From Pipra filicauda (Eukaryota > Chordata > Aves > Passeriformes > Pipridae): 64,000 nt of DNA. The notes beneath the pieces are model-generated. The model ran no database searches and was not told the origin of the DNA. It saw only the letters and a list, made by a program, of their open reading frames with translations. The position numbers and the translations under genes were made by a program. How positions within the stretch are numbered: position 1 is the stretch's first letter; each line of letters starts with the position of its first letter. The stretch covers positions 557,501 to 621,500 of the forward strand of contig NW_024104532.1 in NCBI RefSeq assembly GCF_003945595.2, given 5' to 3'. Below, one piece after another: positions 37,401 to 48,260 of the stretch.

Positions 37401-38740
37401 AAGCTTGTACGAGCCCACTCTGATAGTTCCTCTAACACAGAAGAGGAATCTGACCTTGGCATGCCTCACCTACTCCCTAATTCCCTGTGTTCTGAACCAG
37501 ATTTCTAGGGCACATGTGGTCACCACCTACTACTGCACTGGTGGCTTTGGAAGCATCTGTGGAACCACAGAAGGGTTAGAAAAATGTAATATTTTAGGAT
37601 TTCCATAAGTAAGTTTTTTCTTCATTTGTGGTGCTGCGACTGAGCTCTACAAGAAAGGAACAACTGTTTCTACAGGGCATGATCCAGGACACGCAGCTCC
37701 AGCTGCCCAACATGAAAATGTTGAGCTAAAGCCCTTTATTCCACTTTATAATGTAGCTCTACACACACAAACTGTTTTTTGTACTCTGGTCTTAACAGAA
37801 CCAGAGGGTGTGAGGACTCCTTGGACTGCTGGACCTGGAGCATGGTAACTTCCAAGTACAAAAACCATGGGACTTTTTTAAAGAGGAAGGTGCCTTTTCC
37901 AGCTATTCTTCGTCTTTATTAGCAATGATCAAAATCAGCCATGCTTGGAAAAACAAATTCTGATCTCCATCAGCAAAATATGTCACCAGCACTCCCCACC
38001 AGTGCTTGCAAACATCCTTCAACAGCCTTTTTTTACATGGGAATTTTTAAACACTACAAGTGTAATTTATCACAGGCGATTATTGCCTGCAAAACATTTT
38101 TGTGAGAGTACCAAGGCACAAATATTTACAGTGTCCTGAGAAGATGCATCCTCCCTTTTCCCCTGGATTCAACATACCTTTGAGTGCTGGGTCTATGAGC
38201 AAGAAAAATATGTATGTGTATTTAACTCTGAACTCTTTAGGGAATAAAAAAAAAAGATCTATGCACAGAGTGCTGTAATCCAACCTGGTGAATTCACCTG
38301 CTAACAACATGTTTTCTAGCATGAAATCCCAAACTCAAGTGACCACGGGCAGAAAGGTGATTACTTTCTGCCCATGTAGCATATTGCATAATAGATAAGA
38401 TACTCAATGCCAGAGACTGCAGAGCTAAGGCAAAATGGTAACTATCATCTATGAAGATAAACTTCGACTCAAAATAACATGAAATAATGGCATGTCATAA
38501 GATGTTGACAGCAACAAGGTCACTTGACAGAGAGCAGCACACAAAAACCCTCTTCTAAATGTTACATTTCTGCTGAGGCATGAACATTAAAACTGAGACA
38601 CTGAACTATGAAGTGGGAAAGACCCCATGAATCGGTTTTCCAGATACTTTGATCGAAATGGGTGGGCAAGTAGCTGAGACTCAGTGAGAAGAAAGACTCC
38701 CAAATGGTGGGCAGATAACCCAGTACTAGAATGCATGTAA

Positions 38741-38742
<2 letters not shown>

Positions 38743-38790
<48 letters not shown>
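38743..38790. repeat. (AC)24 microsatellite
   Basis: This is an uninterrupted AC dinucleotide run of 48 bases followed by CCCCC. It lies about 0.9 kb upstream of the CNOT8 CpG island. Open frames of alternating Val-Cys across it are artefacts of the repeat. Confidence 0.98.
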
Positions 38791-38792
<2 letters not shown>

Positions 38793-39564
38793 CCATATGT
38801 ATTTTATAACAGATGCAACCCTGTCCAGAAGGCAGGCAGTCTAAAGGAAATACTATCCAAGCTTAATTAGTAGACAAGCTTCCAAGTAAATTGCCTCTCT
38901 GCCATCAGCATCAGCCCGCAAAACAGTGTTGGCGGCCGCGTTCCACAAGCAGTTCGCTTATACTGCTTCACCAGGAAGAACCTTCTGTTGCTAACTTAAT
39001 TGAAATTCCATTCCCGGAACAGCAGAAGCCAGCCAAAAAGTCTGCAGGTGTAGCAGGGACTTGTAAGACTTCTACGCTCCTGCAGGAAGCAGCAGAATTT
39101 CCTCAACTAATGAGCTCGATACGCACTGCACCGTAGGGGCGACACGTGCCGGGACAGCGGTGGTTTGCACTCTGGGCCTTGGAAAATGAACCCTTATCCC
39201 GCTCCGCCACCCTGCGCGCCCTCGGGCCTGGCCCCGACCCGGGGACCCCCTCACCTCCCCTGTGGTGAGGGAGGGGCGGCCGCTGATCCTTCCGGGGACG
39301 CTCAGCCAAGGCCCGGCGCAGCCCGTATCCCGAGGGGTCGGGGCGCTGGGGCTCCCCATGCTGGGAGCCCATCCGGTCCCGCCGGGCGCGATGGCGCCTG
39401 TTCCCTCAGGGAGCGGAGGCTCCCGGCTCCCTCACTCCCCTCCCCTCCCCCCGCCCGCGGGCTTTGGACGCGCCCGCCGCGCGCAGCGCTGAGAGCCCGG
39501 TTGAGCCCATTCCTGACACCGCAGGGGGGGGACGGGGAAGAGAAACACTACTCTCCCAGCGCTC

Positions 39565-39576
39565 TGCGCATGCGCA
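39565..39576. promoter_or_regulatory. NRF1 site, TGCGCATGCGCA
   Basis: This is a perfect 12-base palindrome matching the NRF1 consensus, inside the CpG island about 130-150 bases upstream of the presumed CNOT8 start. NRF1 sites of this kind are common in CpG promoters of RNA and mitochondrial housekeeping genes. Confidence 0.85.
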
Positions 39577-39664
39577 GTGCGGGCGGCGCGGCCGCGCGCC
39601 GTAACGTTTCCTCTCTCCCCCAGCCCCGCCCCGGCCCGCCGCGCGCGCCGTCGGGTTCGCCACC

Positions 39665-39674
39665 TCTCGCGAGA
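39665..39674. promoter_or_regulatory. TCTCGCGAGA core-promoter element
   Basis: This is an exact palindromic TCTCGCGAGA, a known over-represented element near transcription starts of TATA-less and often divergent CpG promoters. It lies 16 bases upstream of an ETS-type CCGGAAG core at 39691-39697. The transcription start of CNOT8 is expected just downstream (about 39690-39720). Confidence 0.85.
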
Positions 39675-39699
39675 GCAAGAGCCGCGAGACCCGGAAGCA

Positions 39700-39778
39700 C
39701 CGCCCCCCGCGGCGGGGGGGACTTGGAGCCTTCGCGGCTGCGCGGGGACGGAGCGGTGCGTGCTGGCCGGGGCTGCAG
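39700..39778 (+). other. CNOT8: CNOT8 non-coding exon 1 (start approximate)
   Basis: The 3' edge is a GCTGCAG|GTACCG donor at 39778. The 5' edge is only estimated from the promoter elements. It splices to the exon beginning at 41086, one base before the ATG. The GC-rich frames crossing it have no recognisable product. Confidence 0.6.
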
Positions 39779-40154
39779 GTACCGCCGGGGCTGCGGGAAT
39801 GGGGCGGGCCCTTGGCACAGGCACCGGGGAGCGGGGCTGCGCTGCGGGGTTGGGCTGGGCTGAGCTGAGGGGCCGCCGGGGACAGCGGCCCGCCCGCTTC
39901 CCCCCCGCCGTGAGCCGCGTCCGGGCGGCCCCGCCGCTCTGAGGGAGGGGGGCCCTGAGGGGACCCCTGGGCTGTGAGGCTGTGCTCGGTGCCTCCCGGT
40001 GACTCGTGCCTCAGGGCCCGGCCGGGGGCTGGGTGGGACCCCTGAGCAGGGTCTGTGTTCCAGCCCGGGAGCTGTCCCGGGGTAGCGCTGCTGACGCTGC
40101 CGGTGTCAGCTGGAATGTTGAAGCTGAAATCCCCCCCTGCAGCGTGTCCTGAGT

Positions 40155-40520
40155 TAGATCAGGAAATCACAGCATCCCGGAGTGGGTCGGGTTGGAAGGG
40201 AACACTGCGGGTCAGCTGGTCCAACGTCCCTGCTCCAGCAGGGCCATCCTAGGGCACATTGCACAGGATTGCGTCCGGACGGTTCTGGAATATCCCCAGG
40301 GAGGGAGACTCCACAGCCTCTCTGGGCAATCTGTTCCAGTGCTCGGTCACTGCACAGGAAAGAAGTTCTTCCACAGTTCAGGTGGAGCTTCCTGTGCATA
40401 AGTTTGTGCCTGTTGTCTCGTGTTGTTGGGCACCACTGGCTCCAGCCTCTTGACATATCCCCCGTCAGACATTCATGCACATTGAAACTTATGTTGGTGA
40501 GTGTTCTCTCTAACACGTTC
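40155..40520 (-). mobile_element. CR1 LINE 3' fragment
   Basis: The plus strand reads AATCACAGCATCCCGGAGTG, GGTTGGAAGGGAACACTG and GAGACTCCACAGCCTCTCTG. It continues with GGCAATCTGTTCCAGTGCTCGG. This is the reverse complement of an avian CR1 3' end with fairly high similarity, so the insertion is on the minus strand in CNOT8 intron 1. It is truncated at its 5' side and carries no intact open frame. Confidence 0.88.
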
Positions 40521-40544
40521 TGTTACTGTGTTTAAAAGCTCTTC

Positions 40545-40700
40545 ATCGCAGAATGATTTGGGTTCAAAGAGAACTTAAAGATCATCCCATTCCACCCCCT
40601 GCCATGGGCAGGGACACCTTCCACTGGACCAGGTTACTCAGAGCTCCATCCAGCGTGGCCCTGAACACTTCCAGGGCTGGGGCAGTAGCTGAGGGTTAAA
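40545..40700 (-). mobile_element. Second CR1 LINE 3' fragment
   Basis: The segment starts CGCAGAATGATTTGGGTTC and continues AACTTAAAGATCATCCCATT and CTGCCATGGGCAGGGACACC. This is the hallmark 3' terminus of CR1, again in minus orientation. It follows the first copy by about 25 bases. It could be a separate insertion of another subfamily into or beside the first. Confidence 0.88.
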
Positions 40701-41086
40701 CATGAGGATTCCCTGCTGTACATCGTGTGCCCTAAGTTTCAGAGCTTATGCCAGGAGAAGGAGAAAGATGGGATAATGATTCTTTGCATGAATAACTGTA
40801 CTGTTAATTGTGCATCTGCTCTGAACAGGTGCTCTAGATTTCAATCAGCACATTTACAGAAAGTGATAAAAGCAAGAAGAAACTTGATGTAAACTTTAAA
40901 TGGGTTGTTTGAAGCTGGAAATGGAAGTGTGACTGACTGCTACAGAGCATTTATTCTCATGTGACTCTTTCTTCATTTAAAGCATTATTTATGTCTCTTT
41001 AATGCAGCTCACTGATAAGATTGCACAGCTTGTGATTCTGCACTGTTGTCTGAGTTCAGCATCAGCTGCCTTTCCTCTGCTGCAGG

Positions 41087-44000
41087 ATGCCAGCAGCTCG
41101 TGCAGAGAACAGCCAGGTTATCTGTGAAGTATGGGCCAACAACCTGGAGGAAGAGATGAGGAAAATTCGGGAGGTCGTTCTCAGTTACAGCTACATTGCC
41201 ATGGTAAATGTTTTATACTTGACCTAATTGCCTTAGTCAAGGGATTTTTTTGGGTAGAGGGAGTAAGTTGATTCTAGAGTGAGAAATGATTTCTCCCTAC
41301 CCCCAGTCAAGCTGCGATAATGTCCTAGTTAGGACAGCTGAGATCAGTTCATCATGGTATGGGTGTAACCCAAAACTGAGGGAAGTACTGACATTCCTAC
41401 CTGAACTGGAGGATATATATATATATATGCCCCAGGGTACTGGGTTATACATTTTGGTTTTGTGGGTTAAGCCCAATTGTTTGTTTGTATGATTGTACTT
41501 ACTGTATTATTTTAGTAAATTGTTATTCTGACTTATAATCTCTCCTTTGAGTTGAGTTCATTTCCCCTGCTGGTTAACTCTAAACCAGCACAGATAGAAG
41601 AGGTGAAAAATTAAAAAGATGTTGAGTAACTTTCCAGAATTTAATACAAGCAGTGTTGAGCATGGATTGAGTGAAAAAAGGGCAAGATGGAGACCCACTT
41701 AAAAAGATGAATTAATTTAACATTTAACTATTCATGGTGTTTTAGTTTGTACAATACAAAAATGGAACAGGTCATAATTGTGTTTAAATTTCTATTTTTC
41801 CACTGGTGTATTTGTCCTTTGGATGTCTTTCTCTGTTTGGCTGTGGAAGATGCCATGGGACTGTAGGTCAAAAGGCCTGACATCCAGTCAGCTGGGCTGC
41901 CTCCAGCTCCCTTTTAATGAGGGCAGATGTTGATTCTTAGGGAAGAAAAATATTCTGGCTGTAGATAAGACAATGTGTTCAGAAAGCTTTGTTTAAGAAG
42001 ACCAGAATCTCCCCTGGGTGGGAGGAATCTCCTCCTGCTCTTACAAGTCTGTATCTGCTTGGCAGCACCCAGTGAGTTACTTAAAGAACTGGTTTTAGTT
42101 TTGGTACTGCAAGTTCTGCCAACTTTGCTTAGGAATACTAAACCTCAGGATAGGAAAAGTCCTTAATAAAAGTCTGGCACAAAGACAGGTGCCCCTGCAG
42201 TGTGTGCAGGATTTCTGTGTCAAATGCAGTTGTGGATGGGAATATGATTTCTTGTTGTCATATGTCAGTGGGAAATGAGCTTTTTTGCATCTTTTTCATC
42301 CCACTGAAAGTGTGCTCAGGGCCTGTTTTACTGGCTGTGCTGTCAGAGTGGACACAGAAACATCTTGGGCAAGGGAGAGACTCTGTCAGATGCACCAGCA
42401 CTGGGTTCGTTGTGGAAGATTTTGCATATAGTCAGTAGAAGCTACATGACCTAATCTGAGGGTAAAAATAGTGTGGTAGTTTGGGTTTCAGCAAAGGTAG
42501 CACACAGTCTCTGGCCAAGTAAAATGTTTTTCATCAAATAGATGGTTTTTTGTCTAGTAGATGGTTGCTGTTGTTGAAATCTGTTTTAGTTGACAGTAAT
42601 TTTTGTTAATGTAGGCATTGGCTGTTCCTCAGAAACAGTGAAGGTTTCACTGTCTGGGCTATCAAGTGAAGATGGTCAGAGTGCCAAATCTAACTTATAT
42701 TTAGAACGTGAAAGAATGCTGAATAAATAAAAACTATTTCATTGTAGTAGATTTAGGGAAAATGAGGGAGTCTATTGCAAGGGAGAGATGTTTAGATTGT
42801 ACAGTAATGCATGTTGGAGGGCTTTGCAACGTTTTTGATTTGGAATAAAAACTGTAAGAAGGCATATGTGTAGTAAATTAATGCAATAGTTTATTAATTG
42901 TGTGGAGTTTTTTAGTGTCTGACTTGTAGCAGTTTAAAAGCTGTATGAATATGGAAAAGGAGGGGAAAAAAACGCTGATTTTAACAGAATAATTCACAGA
43001 ATACAGTGCTGAGACCTGCAGGTGTGGAACCAAATAAACTTCCAATAATAGTGACTTCTAACAGAGAACATGGTGAAACAAAATTTTCCCTTCTGTCCTA
43101 GGACACAGAGTTTCCTGGAGTTGTTGTCAGGCTGATCGGGGAATTCCGCAGTTCCACAGACTACCAGTACCAGCTCCTGCGGTGTAACGTCGACCTGCTG
43201 AAAATCATCCAGCTGGGCCTAACTTTCACAAATGAGAAGGGGGAATATCCTTCTGGCATCAACACCTGGCAGTTTAACTTCAAATTCAACCTCACGTGAG
43301 TCTTTTGAGCCGGGGAATAGTTTCCTCTTCTCTTCTGCTGTGGAGATGTTTTCCTTTGGCAAATGCTGGTGTCCGTGTGCTCATCATCACTGGCTGATTC
43401 CCAGCAATAAAAATTCAGATTCTGATGCAGAATATGTGTGAACCTCTTTTGGAGTGCCAGGAGTTAATAATGTTTCTCGAAGTCAAAACTGTGCTAAAAT
43501 CCTTAATACCCTTTCTCTTGATAATTTTATGTGTCTTATTCTGGAACAGTGTTATAGTCTGAAACTTCATGTATTTTATGGAGAGATATGTATATGTATA
43601 TAAAAATCCATGTCTTTCTGCTAAAAATACATGGATGTGCTGTTTTCATCATAAAGGAAAAGACCTTCTTACAGATCCATGCTAAAATATAAACTGGGAT
43701 CTAAAAACATGTTGGTGTAATCATCACACCTGTTCAGGAGAATGAATATTGTTAAGTGGAGCGTGGCAGTTCTTGTCTCCTCCATACTGCAATATCCTGG
43801 GTTGCAGCTGAAACAAGTTTCATTATTCCTTCCCCTGTAATTATAAAGACAAACTCAGCATAATTACCACTAGAGCTGCCTGGAAATAAAGAAAGGTTTA
43901 TCTGACAAAACCACACACTTATAGGAAATCAATTAGTATTTTTATGAAGCTGTCATTGGAAAGCATTAGTTACTTTGTGCAGGGCACACAGTTCTTGAAC

Positions 44001-47000
44001 CCAAAAGTTGTACTATTTACTCCACAAATCTGTGAGCCTCTTAGAAGTATTGAATCAGAGTGAAGGGGTTTTCACAGTGTGATCACTTCATTTGACTGAG
44101 TAATCATATTGATAGGAACTTTGATCCATGTGTGTTGTCATGTCCTTTCCTCCCCCTCAAATGAAGCAAACCAGTAAAGAAGTCAGGTTCCTGCTCAGCT
44201 CTCTACCAAGCACATCATCACTCATCCCCGTCCTCCTTCCTGAGTCAAGGGTGATGCAATTTTGTTTACACCCAGAGATGGAAGTGGAGGTGATGATAAA
44301 GTGGTACATGCTGTGAAGTGAAAAGGAAAAATGTAGACAGGAATGATGCTCAGTGCTTAAGAGTTGCACATCTTCCTCTTTGAGAGAACTCCCCTTTTCT
44401 CTGTGGTGCTTCCCTTTGCCTTGCAGAAGTGGCATTTTTCAAAACTCAGTTTCATTTCTGTGGAGTTGGAATTTTTGGAATTTGCACTAGCAACAGAGTT
44501 ATTAACTAGTTACGATCACAGAACAGGTTGTTACAGATGTAGGAGGCTGTGGTAATGATATTAAAACCGAGTCAGTTTGAATTTTCTAGAGAGACAAATG
44601 TGGAACCCAGAGGTCTCTTACTGGTCAGTCCAATTCTTGAAATACTGTGTGGGGACAATTTTTCTAAAATGAACTTATCTTGGCAGCACCTTAAGTGCAA
44701 ATCTGTTTTTTTTTTCTTCAGGGAGGACATGTACTCTCAGGATTCCATAGACCTCCTTGCCAGCTCTGGGCTGCAATTCCAGAAGCACGAAGAAGAAGGG
44801 ATCGATACCCTGCATTTTGCTGAGTTGCTGATGACATCTGGGGTTGTCCTAAGTGACAGTGTGAAATGGCTCTCCTTCCACAGGTGGGTCTGAGATGGTC
44901 ACTGACCCTGTCAGATCTTTTCTTGATTCTGTGCTTTTTTCCACGGAGACTGACACAGATTTTAAGGAATAAAATTAGCAGTCCTGCAGTTCTTAAAATA
45001 AGATATGAAGGCCAAGTTTAAGAAGTAAGGACACGTGACACTTCATGGTCTGAATTTTGTGTATGTGTTGCTTGCAAATCCTTTTGCTGTTACAGTCTCC
45101 TTCAATGCAAGAAGTTAGTAACAATTTAAAATATGATTACACTTTAGTAAATGCATTGTAAAGTAAGGATTTGGTTTCTTTTTCCTTACCATACTGTTGG
45201 TGGTGCTCTGAACTTCCATCTCGTGTTTACGTAGAGCAAGAAATCTGTGGTTAAGATGTGTTTCCTGTAGCCTTTCAACCAACTTGATTGCAAAGCCTCT
45301 GGTGTCTGATGCCATCACAAGTGAAAGGACCTGCCATCACCTCCTCCTCTCTCAACAGACACTTCCAGGGTTTCCTGCTTTTCTGTATTGCCCATAGCTA
45401 CAGAAATGTACAGTGTTGGGAAGAAATGTACGTTCTTCCCGATGGCTTAGCTGTTTCACAAGAGGTTAGTGGAGTCACTCAAGGAGGATTCCAAAGTCCT
45501 ACATTGGCATGAAAATCAGGATGAGTTCTGGCTCTGATCCAGAGAACTTTTATGAGTGTCAGAATATGTTAAGGCTTGAAAGGTACAGCAAGTAAAATTC
45601 TGTAGAAAAATGAGATATTGCTACTGACTGAGTTACAGGTGCTGCCTGCTTATCTGGTTTCTGTATGGGTTTTTTTTCAGTGGTTATGATTTTGGCTACA
45701 TGGTGAAGTTGTTGACAGATTCCAAGTTACCGGAAGAGGAACATGAATTTTTCCATATCTTGAACCTTTTCTTCCCATCTATCTATGACGTGAAGTACTT
45801 AATGAAAAGCTGCAAAAACCTCAAGGTAACTTGTCTCTCCCCAGCAAGCAAGTGATGGGCATCAACACTGTAAATGTACAGGAAGCCAAGTGACAGAACT
45901 GCTACTTATGTTGTCTTAAAACTGGAACTCGTGTAAAAGCCAGTGGTGACACAGAAGCAGCTATGACACAGTTTGTCTAATGGATGCTGCCCTCTCCACA
46001 TGAGACTTATCAGTATGTTTATTATAAAGGGGACATTCCCATAATGGGGAATTCCCTTCCGGTTTGTGTATCAGAGGCTAATTATAATTCAGCATATTTC
46101 CTATGCAGGGCTGTTTCTTTTACATGAACCACTCCATGACTTCATTAGTTAATCAATTAGTAGACACTCAGAGGGTTGAAAGTAATCTATCTACTGAATC
46201 ACAGCCTTGTTTGAGTAAAGGGAGGGAAAGGTCCAGCATGTGTAACCTATGAATGTACCCACAGTCATCTCAAGTATCTGCAGCAGGAAAAGGAAGGCAC
46301 CTAAATTTGAGAAGAGTTATTTATGCACTCTTGAACAGTATTTGCCACTGTGTTTCACTCACAGCTGGTGTGTGTGTACTGCTGGAATCTGCATCGATTT
46401 ATCATATTCGGTGTTTGTCCTCATGTTTTGGAGAAGTGTGGCAATTTTGGCAAGAGATAGATCTTCTAAAATAAAACCTGTTCTGTTTTATTTGCAGGGT
46501 GGCCTTCAGGAAGTGGCAGATCAGCTGGATTTGCAGCGAATTGGACGACAACACCAGGCAGGATCAGACTCTCTTCTCACAGGAATGGCGTTCTTCAGAA
46601 TGAAAGAGGTACTGCAGCGTCCTCCTTTCTCCCGTTCCTACCCATAAATGTCAACATGTACAGTGTGTTCTTTGTTTTGTTTTGGACTTTTTTGAGCCTT
46701 GTGGCCATCACACTTCAAACTGTCAGTAATAGGAGTTGTTGATATTGGCACAGACTTGTTCTGTTTACTCCTCTTTAATGTGCTTATTTTAATTTGCACG
46801 CTGCATCTTAGGGGTGGCAATTTCAAATAAGCTGTTTAATTAGCATTGGATGCTTTCTGATTTAGAGGCACAATTAAACAATACCTGTTTCTCTTCCCTG
46901 TTTTTTTTTGTTTTTTAAATCTGCAGTTGTTTTTTGAGGATACAATCGACGATGCAAGGTATTGTGGGCGACTGTATGGCCTTGGCACCGGGGTGGCTCA

Positions 47001-47076
47001 GAAACAAAATGAAGATGTGGACTCAGCCCAAGAGAAAATGAGCATTTTGACCATTATCAACAACATGCAGCCGTGA
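41087..47076 (+). CDS. CNOT8: CNOT8, CCR4-NOT complex deadenylase subunit 8 (complete)
   Basis: This is a Caf1-type DEDD-family 3' exonuclease. It removes poly(A) tails as part of the CCR4-NOT complex, docking on the MIF4G domain of CNOT1 and partnering CNOT6/6L. Exons: 41086-41203 (ATG at 41087), 43102-43295, 44722-44883, 45681-45825, 46498-46608, 46927-47076 (TGA at 47074). They total 292 residues, the same as human. Catalytic residues fall exactly where the family places them: D40 and E42 (DTEFPG), D161 (SGYDFGYM), H225 and D230 (RQHQAGSD). The protein differs from human CNOT8 at only a few positions (for example ARAENSQ and SDSVKW). That and the CNOT8-type C terminus ending NNMQP separate it from the paralogue CNOT7. 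The start ATG is the first in its exon. Confidence 0.97.
41204..43101 (+). other. CNOT8: CNOT8 intron 2
   Basis: This is AT-rich intron DNA from donor ATG|GTAAAT to acceptor TGTCCTAG. It contains the LTR-like remnant at about 41290-41592. The remainder shows no recognisable gene or repeat. CNOT8 introns 3 (43296-44721), 4 (44884-45680), 5 (45826-46497) and 6 (46609-46926) likewise hold nothing I can name. Confidence 0.6.
41290..41592 (+). mobile_element. Putative solo-LTR remnant of an avian endogenous retrovirus
   Basis: The segment ends TTAACTCTAAACCAGCACA. It contains TTGTTATTCTGACTTATAATC and CTCCTTTGAGTTGAGTTCAT, phrases I associate with the 3' end of LTRs common in passerine genomes. 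No internal retroviral coding sequence is nearby, so it would be a solo LTR or a fragment. The 5' limit is uncertain, and a TA-repeat interrupts it near 41411-41429. Assignment is from memory of repeat consensus. Confidence 0.5.
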
Positions 47077-48260
47077 TGAGCGGTGCCCCTCAGCAGAACA
47101 TGTTTACCACGTTGGCAGCTGCTGTCCTCAACCTTTTTCCCTAATAGTGTCTCAAACAAAAGGCCTCTCCAGTCCACAGGCTGCGCAAGGCCTGCAGTGT
47201 TGCTGAAGAGCTGCATCTTCTTTTGAAACCCAGAAGAGTTGACTGAATTCCTAATACCAGCATTTGTGGTTTGCCATATTTTTAATACCAAGGCCAAAGG
47301 ACAGAATCGACTGTGTATACCTCTGTTTATTTTTTCCTCTTTATACTGTACAGAATCTGCAAGGAAGATTTAATGGTAGCTATTAAGTAGAGCTAAGGGT
47401 CTGGAAATCCAGTGACAATGGACACAGACATGCACACAGATTTGCAATTTGTGCTTTATAAAGCTTATTTTAAAACGTCTGCATGGTGTGAGGGTGACAG
47501 CTTCACCTCATGTTTTGCGAATTTTATCTTTGTGTAGTCTGCGAAAATTGCTCCCTTTGATCACTGCAGAGGTTTGGGAGTGGATGACATTAAAAATGAT
47601 CCTTGCAGCTAAAAATATTTGGAGATTTGCTTTAACAGCTGTGGGAGTGGATATTAATGGAGCTGATTTGATCAGAACTCCTTAGTTTCTAATTCTGTAT
47701 GTTACAGGTTTGACCCATGCTGAGCCTCAGCTTTGTTCTTACGGGTATTAAGGAACTGTTCTGGAAATAGATTCAGAGGCCCAAAAGTTTACCTTTGACA
47801 GGGGATTGGACCAATACTCTGACTTCAGTTTTCTTCAACTCAACCTACAAATTTTATTCTTCTCCTTGCAACACAGCTAGTTCAGCAGATGGATAAGTAT
47901 TTGTTCCTCTTCTCTCCCCTGCTTCTCCAGCCCCTAATTTTACAGTTTGCTTAACAGATAAAACAACTGGTTCTTTTCATTATATACACCTGAAAAGTAG
48001 TTAGAGGATGGAAGAACTTGGGATTCTGACTTTGAAAAAAATGAGCTATTCTGCAGTACTTTTTTTTTAACAGCTCTGTAATGACATTTCTTAAAAAAAA
48101 TCCCTTTTGGACATGTCAAACCTAAAGTTCATAAGACTTTGGCATTTTAAAAAGTCTTAATCCATTGTTATGAGTTGAGGTTTAGAGCTGGTATTTAAAA
48201 TGCTTGTAGATACTAGTTTTTATTTTTTGTAAAATAAATTTTTTTAAACCAGGCTTTGTT
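47077..48260 (+). other. CNOT8: CNOT8 3'UTR with poly(A) signal at 48233-48238
   Basis: This is AT-rich sequence from the TGA at 47074 to AATAAA at 48233, followed by TTTGTTTTGGATTTTC, a T/G-rich downstream element. It is about 1.2 kb with no intron. A T-run (about 48060) and an A-run (about 48093) form low-complexity patches. Confidence 0.8.

Larger units (their letters stand above)
33372..39100. other. FAXDC2 upstream region to CpG island
   Basis: This is an AT-rich, gene-poor interval. Contents are a degraded CR1-like fragment (about 34183-34400), the (AC)24 microsatellite (38743-38790), and a weak exon-like unit on the minus strand at 35555-35522 (acceptor CTGCCCACAG, donor CAG|GTGAGT, 34 bases). 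The FAXDC2 promoter and 5'UTR exons probably lie here or at the CpG island, but I cannot place them. No other coding exon was seen. Confidence 0.5.
39120..40050. promoter_or_regulatory. CNOT8: CpG island promoter of CNOT8 (possibly bidirectional)
   Basis: This segment is dense in CpG and GC, in sharp contrast to the AT-rich flanks. It ends in the non-coding first exon of CNOT8, whose donor CTGCAG|GTACCG is at 39778/39779. It contains a palindromic NRF1 site, a TCTCGCGAGA element and an ETS core within 130 bases, and no TATA box. That is a typical housekeeping promoter. FAXDC2 lies head-to-head to the left, so divergent transcription is possible. No FAXDC2 first exon could be proven here. Confidence 0.85.
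39779..41085 (+). other. CNOT8: CNOT8 intron 1
   Basis: The CpG-rich first 250 bases grade into AT-rich DNA. The middle holds the two minus-strand CR1 fragments. It ends at acceptor TTTCCTCTGCTGCAG (41085). No other element was seen. Confidence 0.75.

Noticed and set aside
38562..38796. Val-Cys repeat open frames
   Set aside because: They are translations of the (AC)n microsatellite.
39547..39562. ZNF143-like motif (ACTACTCTCCCAGC)
   Set aside because: It resembles the ACTACAATTCCCAG consensus but is one base short and has mismatches. It is too weak to list as a site.
39165..39863. 232-residue plus-strand open frame across the CpG island
   Set aside because: GC-rich DNA lacks stop codons by composition. 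The Pro/Arg/Ala-rich product has no domain, and the frame runs across the CNOT8 exon 1 donor.
40545..40700. Conserved regulatory element candidate beside the CNOT8 island
   Set aside because: Its sequence matches the common CR1 3' terminus (GCCATGGGCAGGGACACC), so similarity to other loci is explained by the repeat.
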